Assembly (NCBI GenBank): GCA_020253445.1
Contig: JADCBP010000004.1
Location: 62,001 to 126,000 of the forward strand
Direction of reading: 5' to 3'
DNA: 64,000 nucleotides
DNA from: Methylobacterium sp.
GTDB lineage: Bacteria; Pseudomonadota; Alphaproteobacteria; Rhizobiales; Beijerinckiaceae
Shown here: piece by piece, positions 27,445 through 37,173 of the stretch
Layout of the letters: each line of letters opens with the position of its first letter
How positions within the stretch are numbered: position 1 is the stretch's first letter
Notes under the pieces: model-generated
Told to the model about the DNA's origin: nothing
What the model saw: only the letters and a program-made list of their open reading frames with translations
Databases searched by the model: none
Translations under genes and position numbers: made by a program

Positions 27445-27517
27445 GCAAAGCCGGCAGCGCCTGCGACGAAAGTCGTAGATTGATCCGGTGAAACCCAGCG
27501 AAGTTCGGAGAAGGACG

Positions 27518-28492
27518 ATGGTGCGTGTGATCGAGGTCGAACGTCACGGCGGGCCTGAGGTGCTGAAGCTGGTCGATCGGCCGCTGGCAGCGCCCGGTGA
27601 CGGCGAGGTGCAGATCGAGCAGAAGGCGATCGGCCTCAACTTCATCGACACTTATTTCCGCACCGGCCTCTATGCCGCGCCGAGCATGCCTTTCGTTCCG
27701 GGCAATGAGGGCGCGGGCATCGTTACCGCGCTGGGCGCGGGCGTGACGGGCCTGAAAGCGGGTGACCGCGTGGCTTACACCGCAGGCCTCGGGGGCTATG
27801 CCGAAAAGCGCAACATCAAGGCGCAGGCTCTCGTAAAATTGCCGAAGCAGGTCTCCTTCGAGATCGGCGCCTCGGTGGTGCTGAAGGGCCTGACGGCCGA
27901 ATATCTGCTGTTCCGCACCTTCAAGGTGAAGCCGGGCCATGTCGTGCTCATCCATGCCGCGGCAGGCGGCACCGGCCTCATCCTGTGCCAATGGGCGAAG
28001 GCGCTGGGAGCGACCGTGATCGGCACGGTGGGTTCGCCCGAGAAGGCGAAGCTTGCGAAGAAGGCGGGCTGCCACCACGTGATCGATTACTCGAAGGAGG
28101 ATTTCGCCAGGCGCGTCAGCGAGATCACCAGGGGTGCGAAATGTGATGTCGTCTATGACGGCGTCGGTAAAGCCACCTTCGCCGGCTCGCTCGACAGCCT
28201 GAAGCCGTTCGGCACGCTCGTGAGCTTCGGCAATGCCTCCGGGCCGGTGGATGGCGTCAATCTCGGCATCCTCGCGGCGAAGGGCTCACTCTATGTCACG
28301 CGGCCGACGCTGATGACCCATATTGCCGAACCCGCGAACTACCACAAGATGGCGAAACGGCTGCTCGGCGCGATTGCCAAGGGCACGATCACCATCGCGC
28401 CGCCGAAGGTTTTCAAGCTCGCGGATGCCGCAGAGGCGCATCGCGCGCTGGAGGGTCGCCAGACCACCGGCTCGACCATTCTCGTTCCGTAG
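27518..28492 (+). CDS. NADPH:quinone oxidoreductase, zeta-crystallin type
   Basis: Medium-chain dehydrogenase/reductase of 324 residues. The quinone-oxidoreductase signature is NFIDTYFRTGLY; the nucleotide fold is HVVLIHAAAGGTGLILCQWA and the C-terminal block is LADAAEAHRALEGRQTTGS. Zinc-binding cysteines are absent, as in this subfamily. GGAGAAGGA immediately upstream of ATG 27518 is a strong ribosome-binding site. The ABC ATPase gene begins 13 bases downstream, so it probably heads the importer operon. Confidence 0.9.
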   Translation: MVRVIEVERHGGPEVLKLVDRPLAAPGDGEVQIEQKAIGLNFIDTYFRTGLYAAPSMPFVPGNEGAGIVTALGAGVTGLKAGDRVAYTAGLGGYAEKRNIKAQALVKLPKQVSFEIGASVVLKGLTAEYLLFRTFKVKPGHVVLIHAAAGGTGLILCQWAKALGATVIGTVGSPEKAKLAKKAGCHHVIDYSKEDFARRVSEITRGAKCDVVYDGVGKATFAGSLDSLKPFGTLVSFGNASGPVDGVNLGILAAKGSLYVTRPTLMTHIAEPANYHKMAKRLLGAIAKGTITIAPPKVFKLADAAEAHRALEGRQTTGSTILVP

Positions 28493-28505
28493 GATCGGCT
28501 TCGCC

Positions 28506-30029
28506 TTGCACCAGCCGCTCATCGAATTGTCGGGCATCACCAAGCGGTTCGGCGCGCTGGTCGCGAATGATTCCATCGACCTCACGGTGTTCCCCGGCGA
28601 GATTCATGCCCTGCTGGGCGAGAATGGCGCGGGAAAATCCACGCTGATGAAGATCCTCTACGGGTTGCTTGCGCCGGATGCCGGGGAAATCCGGCTCAGC
28701 GGGCGGCCGGTCCAGCTCGCCTCGCCGCAGGCTGCGCGGGCCGAGGGCATCGGCATGGTCTTCCAGCATTTTTCGCTGTTCGAGGATTTCACCGCGCTCG
28801 AGAACATCGCCATTCCCCTCGGCGGGCAGGTGGCCAATGACATTCTTGCCGCCGACGTGAAACAGAAGGCGCGGCGCTATGGCCTCGAGATCGACCTCGA
28901 CCGGCCGGTGCACACGCTCTCGGCCGGCGAGCGGCAGCGCATCGAGATCATGCGGGTGCTGATGCAGGACCCTTCGATCATCATCCTCGACGAGCCGACC
29001 TCCGTGCTGACCCCCCAGGAGACGGAAGGACTTTTCGAAACGCTGCGTCGTCTCGCGGCGGGTGGTGCGGGCGTGCTCTTCATTTCGCACAAGCTCGACG
29101 AGGTGCGCGCCCTTTGCGGTGCGGCCACCATCCTGCGGGGCGGCCGGCGCGTCGCCTCCGCCAATCCGCGCGATGTCTCGGCGGCCGTGCTTGCCGAAAT
29201 GATGGTGGGAGAGAGCGTGGCCGGGCTGGTTCACCGCCATGGCCGGGGCGAGAGCGCGGCGATGCTCACCCTCGAGGACCTCACCCTGCAGCCGGAAGGC
29301 GTGCATGGCATGCCGCTGGAGAAGGTTTCGCTGGAGGTGCGGGCCGGCGAGGTCCTGTGCATCGCCGGCGTGGCCGGCAACGGGCAGAGCGAACTCTATG
29401 CCGCGCTCTCCGGCGAGGAAGGAAGGGTGACCGCCGGCACGATCCGCATCGCGGGGGAGGATGTGACCCGCCGGGACATCAACGCGCGCCGCAAGGCCGG
29501 CGCGGCCTTCGTGCCGGAGGCGCGCCTGGGGCAGGGGACATTGCCCAACGCCACCCTCTCGGAGAATATCGTGCTCTCCTGGCACGCCACGGAGGATCTC
29601 GGCGGCACCTTCCTGCATCCGGAGCGGCTGTTGCGCGTGTCGCGGCAGGTGATCCGCGACTTCGATGTGCGCGTGCCGAAGGAAGATCCCGAGGCGCGCC
29701 GGTTGTCGGGCGGCAACCTTCAGAAATATATTGTGGGGCGCGAAATCCTGCGCAAACCGAAGCTGATCGTCATCGACCAGCCGAGTTGGGGGGTCGATGC
29801 CAAGGCCGCGGCCATGATCCGGCAGACCCTGCTCGACCTGGCCGAGAAGGGCGTCGCGGTTCTGGTGATCACGCAGGATCTCGATGAAGCCTTCGAACTG
29901 GCCGACCGGATCGCCGTGATGAGGCGCGGACGGATTTCGCCCGCGCTCAGGCCGGCCGACACGTCCCGCGCGACCATCGGCCTGATGATGACCGGGCGCG
30001 ATCCGGCACCTTCGGGCGCTTCCGCATGA
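28506..30029 (+). CDS. BMP-type ABC importer, duplicated ATPase
   Basis: 507-residue protein with two ABC domains in the arrangement of ribose/nucleoside importers. Domain 1 has Walker A GENGAGKST, signature TLSAGERQRIE and Walker B IIILDEPTS. Domain 2 has the weaker P-loop GVAGNGQSE, signature RLSGGNLQK and IVIDQPSWG. Start TTG 28506 with AGGA at 28492-28495; no in-frame ATG is near. The stop overlaps the permease start by 4 bases (ATGA). With two permeases and a BMP binding protein it forms a full importer, most like purine-nucleoside systems by family. Confidence 0.9.
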   Translation: MHQPLIELSGITKRFGALVANDSIDLTVFPGEIHALLGENGAGKSTLMKILYGLLAPDAGEIRLSGRPVQLASPQAARAEGIGMVFQHFSLFEDFTALENIAIPLGGQVANDILAADVKQKARRYGLEIDLDRPVHTLSAGERQRIEIMRVLMQDPSIIILDEPTSVLTPQETEGLFETLRRLAAGGAGVLFISHKLDEVRALCGAATILRGGRRVASANPRDVSAAVLAEMMVGESVAGLVHRHGRGESAAMLTLEDLTLQPEGVHGMPLEKVSLEVRAGEVLCIAGVAGNGQSELYAALSGEEGRVTAGTIRIAGEDVTRRDINARRKAGAAFVPEARLGQGTLPNATLSENIVLSWHATEDLGGTFLHPERLLRVSRQVIRDFDVRVPKEDPEARRLSGGNLQKYIVGREILRKPKLIVIDQPSWGVDAKAAAMIRQTLLDLAEKGVAVLVITQDLDEAFELADRIAVMRRGRISPALRPADTSRATIGLMMTGRDPAPSGASA

Positions 30030-31087
30030 GGATCGCGCTTGAATCCCGCGGGGAGGTGGGCTGGCTCCGCAACTGGCTGACGCCGATCGCGGCACTGGCC
30101 GTCGCGCTCGCCACAGGCGGGCTGATCGTGGCCCTGCTCGGCAAATCGCCGGTCGTGGCCTTCAAGGTCTATCTGCGGGATCCGCTGACCGACCCCTGGG
30201 CCTTGCAGGAGGTGCTGCTCAAGGCGACGCCGCTCAGCCTCATCGCCATCGGGCTGGTCTTCTGCTTTCGCGCCAATCGCTGGAACATCGGTGCCGAAGG
30301 GCAGATGCTCGTGGGCGCGATCTGCGGCGGGGGCGTGGCCCTGCTGTTCCTCGGGCAATCCGGCTTCCACATCCTGCCGCTGATGCTGCTGGCGGGCATG
30401 GGGGGCGGGCTCGCCTATGCGGCCATCCCCGCCTGGTTGCGCGTGCGCTACGGGATTTCGGAAATCCTCACCTCGCTGATGCTGGTCTATGTCGCGGAAT
30501 TGCTGCTGGACTATCTCGTGCGCGGGCCGTGGCGAGACCCCAAGGGCTTCAACTTCCCCCAGACCCCGAGCTTCTCGGAGAGCGCCTTGCTCTCTCCGTT
30601 TTTCGAGGGCGGGAGGCTTCATGCCGGGGCGCTGATCGCCGTTCTGGCGATTGTTCTTGCGACCCTGGTTTTCCGCCGCACCCTTTTCGGTTTCGCGATC
30701 AATACGTTGGGTGAAGCCCCGAGGGCTGCGAATTTCGCGGGGTTTTCCCAGAAGCGGATCACGTTCCTGGTCTTCGCGATTTCCGGTGCGCTCGCAGGCC
30801 TTGCTGGCGTGATCGAGGCGGCGGGGCAGGTGGGCCAGCTGCGCCCCGGCTTCGGGCTGGGCCTCGGCTTCACGGCGATCATCGTTGCGTTTCTGGGCCG
30901 GCTTTCGCCGATCGGAGCCGCGCTCTCGGCCGTGGTGATCGCCGTGCTGCTGATTGGCGCGGAGAGCGCGCAGGTCGTGATGAAGCTGCCCTTCGATCTT
31001 ACGCGCTTTTTCATGGGTCTGTTGCTGATCTGCGTTCTCGCGGGCGAGGCCCTGAACCGCTATCGCCTTGTGATCCGGAGGGATTGA
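30026..31087 (+). CDS. BMP-type ABC importer, permease 1
   Basis: 353 residues, BPD_transp_2 family, with about eight to ten membrane helices. Typical blocks are ATPLSLIAIGLVFCFRANRW, NIGAEGQMLVGA and RYGISEILTSLMLVYVAELL; the C-terminal half has AISGALAGLAGVIEAAG. Overlaps the ATPase gene by ATGA and is followed by the second permease after 3 bases, so the subunits are translationally coupled. Confidence 0.9.
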   Translation: MRIALESRGEVGWLRNWLTPIAALAVALATGGLIVALLGKSPVVAFKVYLRDPLTDPWALQEVLLKATPLSLIAIGLVFCFRANRWNIGAEGQMLVGAICGGGVALLFLGQSGFHILPLMLLAGMGGGLAYAAIPAWLRVRYGISEILTSLMLVYVAELLLDYLVRGPWRDPKGFNFPQTPSFSESALLSPFFEGGRLHAGALIAVLAIVLATLVFRRTLFGFAINTLGEAPRAANFAGFSQKRITFLVFAISGALAGLAGVIEAAGQVGQLRPGFGLGLGFTAIIVAFLGRLSPIGAALSAVVIAVLLIGAESAQVVMKLPFDLTRFFMGLLLICVLAGEALNRYRLVIRRD

Positions 31088-31090
31088 GCC

Positions 31091-32008
31091 ATGGAGATGC
31101 TGCCGCTGGTTCTTGCGTCCATCACGGTTGCGGCCACACCCCTGCTGATCGCCGCTCTCGGCGAGCATGTCGTGGAGCGCGCGGGCGTTCTGAACCTTGG
31201 CGTCGAGGGCATGATGATCGTCGGCGCGGCTTGCGGCTTCGCGGCGGCCGTGCTCACGGATTCGAGCGCGTTCGGGCTTCTCGCCGGCGCATTGGCGGGA
31301 ATGTTGCTGGCGCTTGTCTTCGCGATCCTCGCGATCGGAATTGCCACGAACCAGGTTGCGACCGGGCTTGCCCTGACCATTCTGGGCCTGGGCCTTGCGG
31401 GGCTGATCGGCGCGCCCTTCGTCGGCCAGCCGCGACCGCCGATCGCTCCGCTGGCGCTGCCGGGCCTGTCGCAGATCCCGATCATCGGGCCGGCCCTCTT
31501 CAGGGCCGATCCGGTCTTCTTCCTCTCGCTGGTGCTCATTGCGGCGGTGGCCTTCGTGCTGAACCGCACGCGGGCAGGCCTGCTGTTGCGCGCGGTGGGG
31601 GAGAACCATGCCTCGGCCCATGCCCTGGGCGTGCCGGTGCGCCGCATCCGGCTCTACGCCGTGCTGTTTGGCGGTCTGATGGCCGGGCTCGCGGGAGCCT
31701 ATCTCTCATTGATCTATACGCGCTTCTGGTCGCCGGGCATGACGGCCGGGCGCGGCTGGATCGCGCTGGCGCTAGTGGTTTTCGCCGCCGGGCATGTCTG
31801 GCGGCTGGTGCTGGGCGCCTACCTCTTCGGTGGGCTGACTGTGGCACAATTGCACGCCCAGGCTGGTGCGATCGGGCTTCCCTCGCAGCTTCTTTCGGCG
31901 CTACCCTACATCATGACCATTCTGGCCCTGCTGTTTCTCGCCGTCTCCGGGCGGCGCGGGTCGGGCGCGGCGGGATCGCTCGGGCAACCCTTTGTCCCGG
32001 AGCGGTAG
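31091..32008 (+). CDS. BMP-type ABC importer, permease 2
   Basis: 305-residue second permease with LIAALGEHVVERAGVLNLGV and EGMMIVGAACGF at the N-terminus, the hallmark of the shorter subunit of nucleoside-type ABC importers. RAVGENHASAHALGVPVRRI and LFGGLMAGLAGAYLSLIYT follow. Pairs with the preceding 353-residue permease. The SBP gene follows after 23 bases. Confidence 0.9.
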   Translation: MEMLPLVLASITVAATPLLIAALGEHVVERAGVLNLGVEGMMIVGAACGFAAAVLTDSSAFGLLAGALAGMLLALVFAILAIGIATNQVATGLALTILGLGLAGLIGAPFVGQPRPPIAPLALPGLSQIPIIGPALFRADPVFFLSLVLIAAVAFVLNRTRAGLLLRAVGENHASAHALGVPVRRIRLYAVLFGGLMAGLAGAYLSLIYTRFWSPGMTAGRGWIALALVVFAAGHVWRLVLGAYLFGGLTVAQLHAQAGAIGLPSQLLSALPYIMTILALLFLAVSGRRGSGAAGSLGQPFVPER

Positions 32009-32031
32009 TTTCAATCGGGGAGGGACGACAG

Positions 32032-33108
32032 ATGTTCAACACCACAATACGCCGCATCGCCCTTGCGATGGGCCTCGGGCTTGCCATGATCGGCGGCGCC
32101 AGCGCGCAGGAGAAGCTGAAGATCGGCTTCATCTATGTGGGGCCGGTGGGCGATTTCGGCTGGAGCTACCAGCATGATCAGGGCCGCAAGGCCATCGAGG
32201 CGGCCTTCCCGGGCCGGGTCGAAACCACCTTCGTCGAGAGCGTGCCGGAAGCCGACAGCGACCGCGCCATCGAGCAGCTCGCCCGCACCGGGCACCGGCT
32301 GATCTTCACGACCTCCTTCGGCTTCATGGAACCGACTTTGCGCGTCGCGCGGAAATATCCCAACGTGATGTTCGAGCATGCCACGGGCTTCAAGCGCGAC
32401 AAGAATGTCGCGACCTATTCCGCGAAGTTCCACGAGGGGCGCTACATCATCGGCAGGATTGCCGGCAAGATGACCAAGACCAACACCATCGGCTATGTCG
32501 GCGCCTTCCCGATCCCGGAGGTGATTGCAGGCATCAACGCCTTCTATCTCGGCGCAAAATCGGTGAACCCCAATGTCAAGATCAAGATCGCCTGGGCCTA
32601 TGACTGGTTCAACCCGCCGAAGGAGGGTGACGCCGCCAAGACCCTGATCGACCAGGGCGCGGACGTCATCACCCAGCACACGGACAGCCCGGCGCCGCTG
32701 CAGCAGGCGGCGCAGCGGAATATCTTTGCATTCGGCCAGGCCTCGGACATGACCAAGTTCGCGCCGAACCACATCCTCACCTCGATCATCGACGATTGGG
32801 CGCCCTATTATGTCGAGCGCACCCGCGCGATGCTGGAAGGCAAGTGGCAGAGCCAGGATGTGTTCGACGGCCTCGCCAAGGGCAAGGTGAAGATGGGGCC
32901 CTATGTGAACATGCCGCCGGACGTGAAGAAACTCGCGGAGGAAACCGAAGCCGCGATCATCGCCGGCAAGGTCGATCCCTTCATGTGCCCGGTCATGGCG
33001 CAGGACGGCAAGGTCGTGGAATGCAAGGGCGGCGACCGGCTCTCGAACGAGCAGGTTTTCGGCATGAATTTCTACGTGCAGGGCATCGAAGGCACAATTC
33101 CCAAATAG
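32032..33108 (+). CDS. BMP family substrate-binding protein
   Basis: 358 residues with a cleavable signal peptide (LAMGLGLAMIGGASA|QEK), no lipobox, then the Bmp/Med fold: KLKIGFIYVGPVGDFGWSYQ, IFTTSFGFMEPTLRVARKYP, FHEGRYIIGRIAGKMT and GYVGAFPIPEVIAGINAF. The family binds nucleosides in studied cases. GGGGAGGGA precedes ATG 32032. Unusually, the binding-protein gene is last in the operon. A terminator follows 24 bases after the stop. Confidence 0.9.
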   Translation: MFNTTIRRIALAMGLGLAMIGGASAQEKLKIGFIYVGPVGDFGWSYQHDQGRKAIEAAFPGRVETTFVESVPEADSDRAIEQLARTGHRLIFTTSFGFMEPTLRVARKYPNVMFEHATGFKRDKNVATYSAKFHEGRYIIGRIAGKMTKTNTIGYVGAFPIPEVIAGINAFYLGAKSVNPNVKIKIAWAYDWFNPPKEGDAAKTLIDQGADVITQHTDSPAPLQQAAQRNIFAFGQASDMTKFAPNHILTSIIDDWAPYYVERTRAMLEGKWQSQDVFDGLAKGKVKMGPYVNMPPDVKKLAEETEAAIIAGKVDPFMCPVMAQDGKVVECKGGDRLSNEQVFGMNFYVQGIEGTIPK

Positions 33109-33132
33109 GCGCTCTCCTTTGGGCATGAATTC

Positions 33133-33163
33133 GGGCCGGCGGGGCAGTTCGCCGGCCCTTTTT
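33133..33163 (+). terminator. Intrinsic terminator of the BMP importer operon
   Basis: GGGCCGGCG (33133-33141), loop GGGCAGTT and CGCCGGCCC (33150-33158) form a perfect 9-bp stem followed by T5 at 33159-33163. Confidence 0.9.
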
Positions 33164-33185
33164 GTTCTATCGCATCCGCCCGCCA

Positions 33186-33261
33186 AGTGGATACCGGTTG
33201 GCGGAAAAAGCGGATGCGAAAACAAGAAGAATGAGCGCCAGATCTCTTTCAATCAGATCGG
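33186..33261 (+). repeat. Dispersed ~77-nt intergenic repeat, copy 2
   Basis: Matches the reverse complement of 11540-11616 with only a few mismatches and one indel. The shared block includes GTGGATACCGGTTGGCG and GCGGATGCGAAAACAAGAAG. It sits between the importer terminator and the PepSY gene, followed by GGATTCCGCTCTAG. Confidence 0.8.
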
Positions 33262-33367
33262 ATTCCGCTCTAGCACAAACCTCTCGCCACATTGCCGATT
33301 TGTCATTTGACCCTTCGTGGTCTCGGGCGCACCTCTGCCGCGAAGTCGATCCTTCCCGGGGGAATGC

Positions 33368-34309
33368 ATGTCACTCTTGTCATGGAAGCCGCTGCTGCTG
33401 CGCCTGCATCGCTGGACCACGCTGGTCTTCGCCCTTCCGCTCGCATGGGTGATCATCACCGGGCTGATCCTCTCCGTTGAACCGATCGTGCAGGATCTCG
33501 GCACCAAAGCGGGGAGCCTGCCGGCCTCGCGGCTGATCTCCCTGCTCGAGGAGCACGACAAGGAGGGGAAGGTCCGCGCCATCACCGTGCGGGCCTATGA
33601 GGATCGACTCACGCTGCAGGGCGTGGGGCCGGGCGGCAGCCTCGATCTGGCGATTTCCACCGGCCAAGTGGTCGATGATAGCGGCCGCACCCTGCTTTCC
33701 GATGTTTTCAGCACCTCGCGCGGATTGCACGAACATTTCATCCTCGATCAGGAATGGGTGGTGATCGCCTCGACCTTCGCGATGCTTGTGCTGATCGGGC
33801 TCGGTGTTCTCATGGGCTGGCCGCGATTGCGGAACTCGGTCTCCGGCTGGCATCAGGCGGTGGCGTGGTTCGGATTGCCCCTCGTGATCCTCTCGCCGCT
33901 GACGGGCCTCGCGATCGCCTTTGGCCTGACCTTCGCGACGCCCCGGCCGCAGGATCGCGCGGCACTCCCGCCGATCAGGCAGGCCGTGCAGATTCTGGGT
34001 GAGAAAACCGACCTTTCCGGCCTGATCTGGCTCAGGAATCGCGGCGGGCGGATGCTCGCGCGCGTCAATGAGGGCGGGGTGTTCCAGGTCTATCAAGTCT
34101 CGATCCGTGGCGTGATTCCCGCCTCCTCGAACTGGCCGCGCGCGCTGCATGAGGGGAATTTCGCGGGTGCGTGGTCGGGCCTGATGGTGCTTCTGACATC
34201 CATTGGCATGATGATCCTGATGGGCACGGGTCTGACGCTCTGGCTGCGCCGCACGTTCCGCAAGCGCAACCGCGCGCGCCCGCCCGTGGTGCCCGCGCCG
34301 GCGGCGTGA
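33368..34309 (+). CDS. PepSY-associated transmembrane protein
   Basis: 313 residues in the PiuB-like layout: helix LHRWTTLVFALPLAWVIITGLIL, a periplasmic region with PepSY-like sequence (residues 40-125), a helical pair after residue 135 (VVIASTFAMLVLIGLGVLMGWPRLR), a second periplasmic stretch and a final helix near 285. Such proteins often accompany iron uptake or reduction, but none is adjacent. GGGGGA a few bases before ATG 33368 fixes the start. Convergent with the EamA gene. Confidence 0.8.
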   Translation: MSLLSWKPLLLRLHRWTTLVFALPLAWVIITGLILSVEPIVQDLGTKAGSLPASRLISLLEEHDKEGKVRAITVRAYEDRLTLQGVGPGGSLDLAISTGQVVDDSGRTLLSDVFSTSRGLHEHFILDQEWVVIASTFAMLVLIGLGVLMGWPRLRNSVSGWHQAVAWFGLPLVILSPLTGLAIAFGLTFATPRPQDRAALPPIRQAVQILGEKTDLSGLIWLRNRGGRMLARVNEGGVFQVYQVSIRGVIPASSNWPRALHEGNFAGAWSGLMVLLTSIGMMILMGTGLTLWLRRTFRKRNRARPPVVPAPAA

Positions 34310-34310
34310 T

Positions 34311-35213
34311 TCAGGCGTTGCCGGCTTTGCGCGTCGCCGTGACCAGATAGACGCCCGCGAGGATGATCAGCCCCGCAATCGCCTCGCGCGGCGCGATGGC
34401 CTCGCCGAGCAGAAGCGCGGAGAGGATCACCGCCCAGGCCGGCACGAGATAGCCGGTCATCGAGGCGCGCGTGGGCCCCAGCGCGCGGATCGCGATCATG
34501 TAGAGCACGATGGGGGCGGCGGTGGAGACCACACCCATCACCAGCACGAGGTGGACCTGCTGCGGCAGCGCGGCGAGGCTCGACGGACCGGGAATCGCCA
34601 TTGCCAGGCAGGAAGCGAAGATGCCGGACATCACTTGCTGGCCCAGGGCGAGGCGCTTCGGCTCGGCCACAGGCAACAAACGAACATAAATGTTTCCCAA
34701 AGCATAGCTGACGGCCACGCCGACCATCGCGGCGGCCGCCAGGGGGGTCGCGGCCTCGCCGAAGAGACGCGGACCAATCAGCAAGGCCACGCCGCCGAGG
34801 CCCACGAGAATGCCGAAAAGGCGGCGCGGGCTGATCCGCTCATCCGCGAAGAGCTGGCTCGCGATCAAGGCCGTGATCAGCGGTCCGCAAGCCTGGATCA
34901 TCGCGGCCTTGCCGGCGGGCAGGCTCTGCATCGCATAGGCCACGAGCAGGTTCGCGATCCAGCCATTGAGCGCGCCAAGGATCAGCCAGTCGAAAGCCTC
35001 GCGCTTCGAGCGCGGCAGCAGGTCCTGCCGCATCAGCGAAAACCACAGCAGCAACGTCAGCGCGCTCACCGCACCGCGCAGGGCCGCGAGCGTGATCGGG
35101 GGGAACGCGCCTGCCATCGCCTTGATGGTCGGGAAACTCAATCCCCAGAGAAAGGCCGCGAGCAGCATCAGCCCCAGGGCCTGCGCCGTCGAAAGCGGCG
35201 GACGGTCGCTCAC
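34311..35213 (-). CDS. EamA family (DMT) transporter
   Basis: 300 residues with ten predicted helices as two EamA repeats. Repeat 1 opens [20 protein letters not shown]; repeat 2 begins around [20 protein letters not shown], with the conserved [20 protein letters not shown] near the C-terminus. Probably exports a metabolite; substrate unknown. Its start overlaps the rimO stop by 4 bases, so it is third in a ridA-rimO-eamA operon. Confidence 0.88.
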   Translation of the reverse strand: MSDRPPLSTAQALGLMLLAAFLWGLSFPTIKAMAGAFPPITLAALRGAVSALTLLLWFSLMRQDLLPRSKREAFDWLILGALNGWIANLLVAYAMQSLPAGKAAMIQACGPLITALIASQLFADERISPRRLFGILVGLGGVALLIGPRLFGEAATPLAAAAMVGVAVSYALGNIYVRLLPVAEPKRLALGQQVMSGIFASCLAMAIPGPSSLAALPQQVHLVLVMGVVSTAAPIVLYMIAIRALGPTRASMTGYLVPAWAVILSALLLGEAIAPREAIAGLIILAGVYLVTATRKAGNA

Positions 35214-36541
35214 ACGCCGATCCCGTGGAGATCATAGGCATCCGCGCGCTCGATCTTCACCGAAACGATATCGCCCGCGCGCAGGGGGCGCTTCGAGGCG
35301 ACGTAGACCGCGCCGTCGATCTCCGGCGCGTCCCATTCCGAGCGGCCCTTGCTCACGGTCGGGCCGGGCTCGTCGATGATCACGCGGATGCGCTTGCCGA
35401 CACGACGCTGCAACAGCTTCGAGGAAATCGGCTGCTGATGACGCATGAAGCGATCATAGCGGCTCTGCTGAACCTCGGGGGGGATGGATTCCAGCCCGAG
35501 ATCATTCGCCGTGGCACCCCGCACGGGCTCGTATTTGAACGCGCCGACGCGCTCGAGCTTCGCCTCGGTGAGGAAGCCGAGAAGCTCCTGGAAATCCTCC
35601 TCCGTCTCGCCGGGGAAGCCGACGATGAAGGTCGAGCGGATCGCGAGATCCGGGCAGATCTCCCGCCATTTCCCGATGCGCTGCAGTGTCTTTTCCTGAT
35701 GCGCGGGCCGGCGCATGGCCTTCAGGACGTTGGGGGAAGCGTGCTGGAACGGGATATCGAGATAGGGAAGGAGGCGCCCGCCGCTTTCATGCGCCTCCGC
35801 CATCAGCGGGATCACCTCATCCACATGCGGATAGGGGTAGACGTAATGTAAGCGAACCCAGATTCCGAGCGTGGAGAGGGCCGCCGCGAGATCGAGGAAC
35901 TTCGTGCGATATTCCCTTGCATTCCAGAGGCTTGGCGCATATTTCAAATCCACGCCATAGGCCGATGTATCCTGAGAGATGACGAGGATTTCCTTCACGC
36001 CGGCGCGCACCAGCTTTTCCGCCTCGCGCATCACCTCGGCGAGGGGGCGCGAGACGAGATCCCCCCGGAGCCTGGGAATGATGCAGAAGGTGCAGCGGTT
36101 GTTGCAGCCTTCCGAAATCTTCAGATAGGCGTAGTGGCGCGGCGTGAGCTTAACCCCTTGTTCCGGAACGAGATCGAGGAACGGGTCATGCGCGGGCGGC
36201 ACCACCTCGTGCACGGCCGCGAGCACGCTCTCATAGGCCTGAGGGCCGGTGATGGCCGCGACGGAAGGATAGGCCTCGCGGATCTGCTCGGGCTCGGCGC
36301 CCATGCAGCCCGTCACGATCACCTTGCCGTTTTCTGCGAGGCCCTTGCCGATGGCATCCAGCGATTCCGCTTTCGCGCTGTCGAGGAAGCCGCAGGTGTT
36401 GACGATGACGAGATCAGCCCCGGCATGGGTTTTCGTGAGCGCGTAGCCCTCGGCGCGCAGCCGCGTGATGATGCGCTCGCTATCGACAAGCGCCTTCGGA
36501 CAACCCAAGGAAACGAAAGAGATTTTCGGAGCAGCTGACAT
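35210..36541 (-). CDS. rimO: Ribosomal protein uS12 methylthiotransferase RimO
   Basis: Radical-SAM enzyme that methylthiolates an Asp of ribosomal protein uS12. N-terminal UPF0004 domain ([15 protein letters not shown], with further Cys in [11 protein letters not shown] and VTGCMGAEP), radical-SAM cluster motif [13 protein letters not shown] near 150, and a C-terminal TRAM domain. ATG 36541 ([14 protein letters not shown]) is preferred over TTG 36547. It starts 2 bases after the ridA stop. Confidence 0.95.
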   Translation of the reverse strand: MSAAPKISFVSLGCPKALVDSERIITRLRAEGYALTKTHAGADLVIVNTCGFLDSAKAESLDAIGKGLAENGKVIVTGCMGAEPEQIREAYPSVAAITGPQAYESVLAAVHEVVPPAHDPFLDLVPEQGVKLTPRHYAYLKISEGCNNRCTFCIIPRLRGDLVSRPLAEVMREAEKLVRAGVKEILVISQDTSAYGVDLKYAPSLWNAREYRTKFLDLAAALSTLGIWVRLHYVYPYPHVDEVIPLMAEAHESGGRLLPYLDIPFQHASPNVLKAMRRPAHQEKTLQRIGKWREICPDLAIRSTFIVGFPGETEEDFQELLGFLTEAKLERVGAFKYEPVRGATANDLGLESIPPEVQQSRYDRFMRHQQPISSKLLQRRVGKRIRVIIDEPGPTVSKGRSEWDAPEIDGAVYVASKRPLRAGDIVSVKIERADAYDLHGIGV

Positions 36542-36543
36542 TC

Positions 36544-36939
36544 TCAATCCGGAAGGCGGGCGGCGGTGACCTCAACCTCGACCTTGAATTCCGGCCGCGT
36601 GAAACCCGAGACGATCACGAGGGTCGAGGCGAAGGCGTCGCCGTTCACATAGCGGCTTCGCACCCGGCCATAAACCGGAAAATAGGCGCGATCGGTCACG
36701 AAGGCATTGAATCGCACCACATCCTGCAGGGTCATGCCGGCTTCGGCGAGGATGGCCCTGATGTTCTCGAAGCAGAGCACGGCCTGCGCTTCCACATCCT
36801 CGGGGATCACGTCATCCGGCCCGATGCCGAGCTGTCCCGAGGCAAAGACCAGCCGCGCGCCCGGCGGCACGGCGATGCCGTGGCTATAGGCGGCAAGCGG
36901 GGCGCGGATGGTCGCGGGGTTCAGTTTCTGGTGGGGCAT
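36544..36939 (-). CDS. RidA/YjgF family protein
   Basis: 131-residue chorismate-mutase-like trimeric fold. Recognisable are [20 protein letters not shown] and [20 protein letters not shown], then [21 protein letters not shown]. Canonical RidA hydrolyses reactive enamines via a conserved Arg in the RxxV region; this copy has [18 protein letters not shown], so the canonical activity is not certain and it may be an Rid-like subgroup member. GAGGA upstream supports ATG 36939. First gene of the operon with rimO. Confidence 0.85.
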   Translation of the reverse strand: MPHQKLNPATIRAPLAAYSHGIAVPPGARLVFASGQLGIGPDDVIPEDVEAQAVLCFENIRAILAEAGMTLQDVVRFNAFVTDRAYFPVYGRVRSRYVNGDAFASTLVIVSGFTRPEFKVEVEVTAARLPD

Positions 36940-36995
36940 GGTTGTCCTCAACGTCGTGCTCGGCGGGAAACTTCAGGCAGCCTGCCGGAAGTCGG

Positions 36996-37071
36996 GGGCC
37001 CTGGCCCGGGCATCCACGGCATCCCTTCTGTTTCAGGAGGAGGATGGCCGGAACAAGTCCGGCCATGACGG
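36996..37071. repeat. Palindromic intergenic element, copy 1
   Basis: GGGCC-type left arm CTGGCCCGGGCATCCACG and right arm GATGGCCGGAACAAG then TCCGGCCATGACGGG match the better-preserved element at 39932-40008. The right arm hairpin GGCCGGA-ACAAG-TCCGGCC is intact; the left arm is partly eroded. Lies between divergent ridA and the amidohydrolase. Confidence 0.8.
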
Positions 37072-37173
37072 GCGAGAAACCTGCCCTATCTAGCGCGCTT
37101 GCGAGCGTTTTGGAATCGCGCTTGCTAGGTGCCTGCATCCTCTTTCGCGTCATCCCTCCAGGAGCCCTGATCC

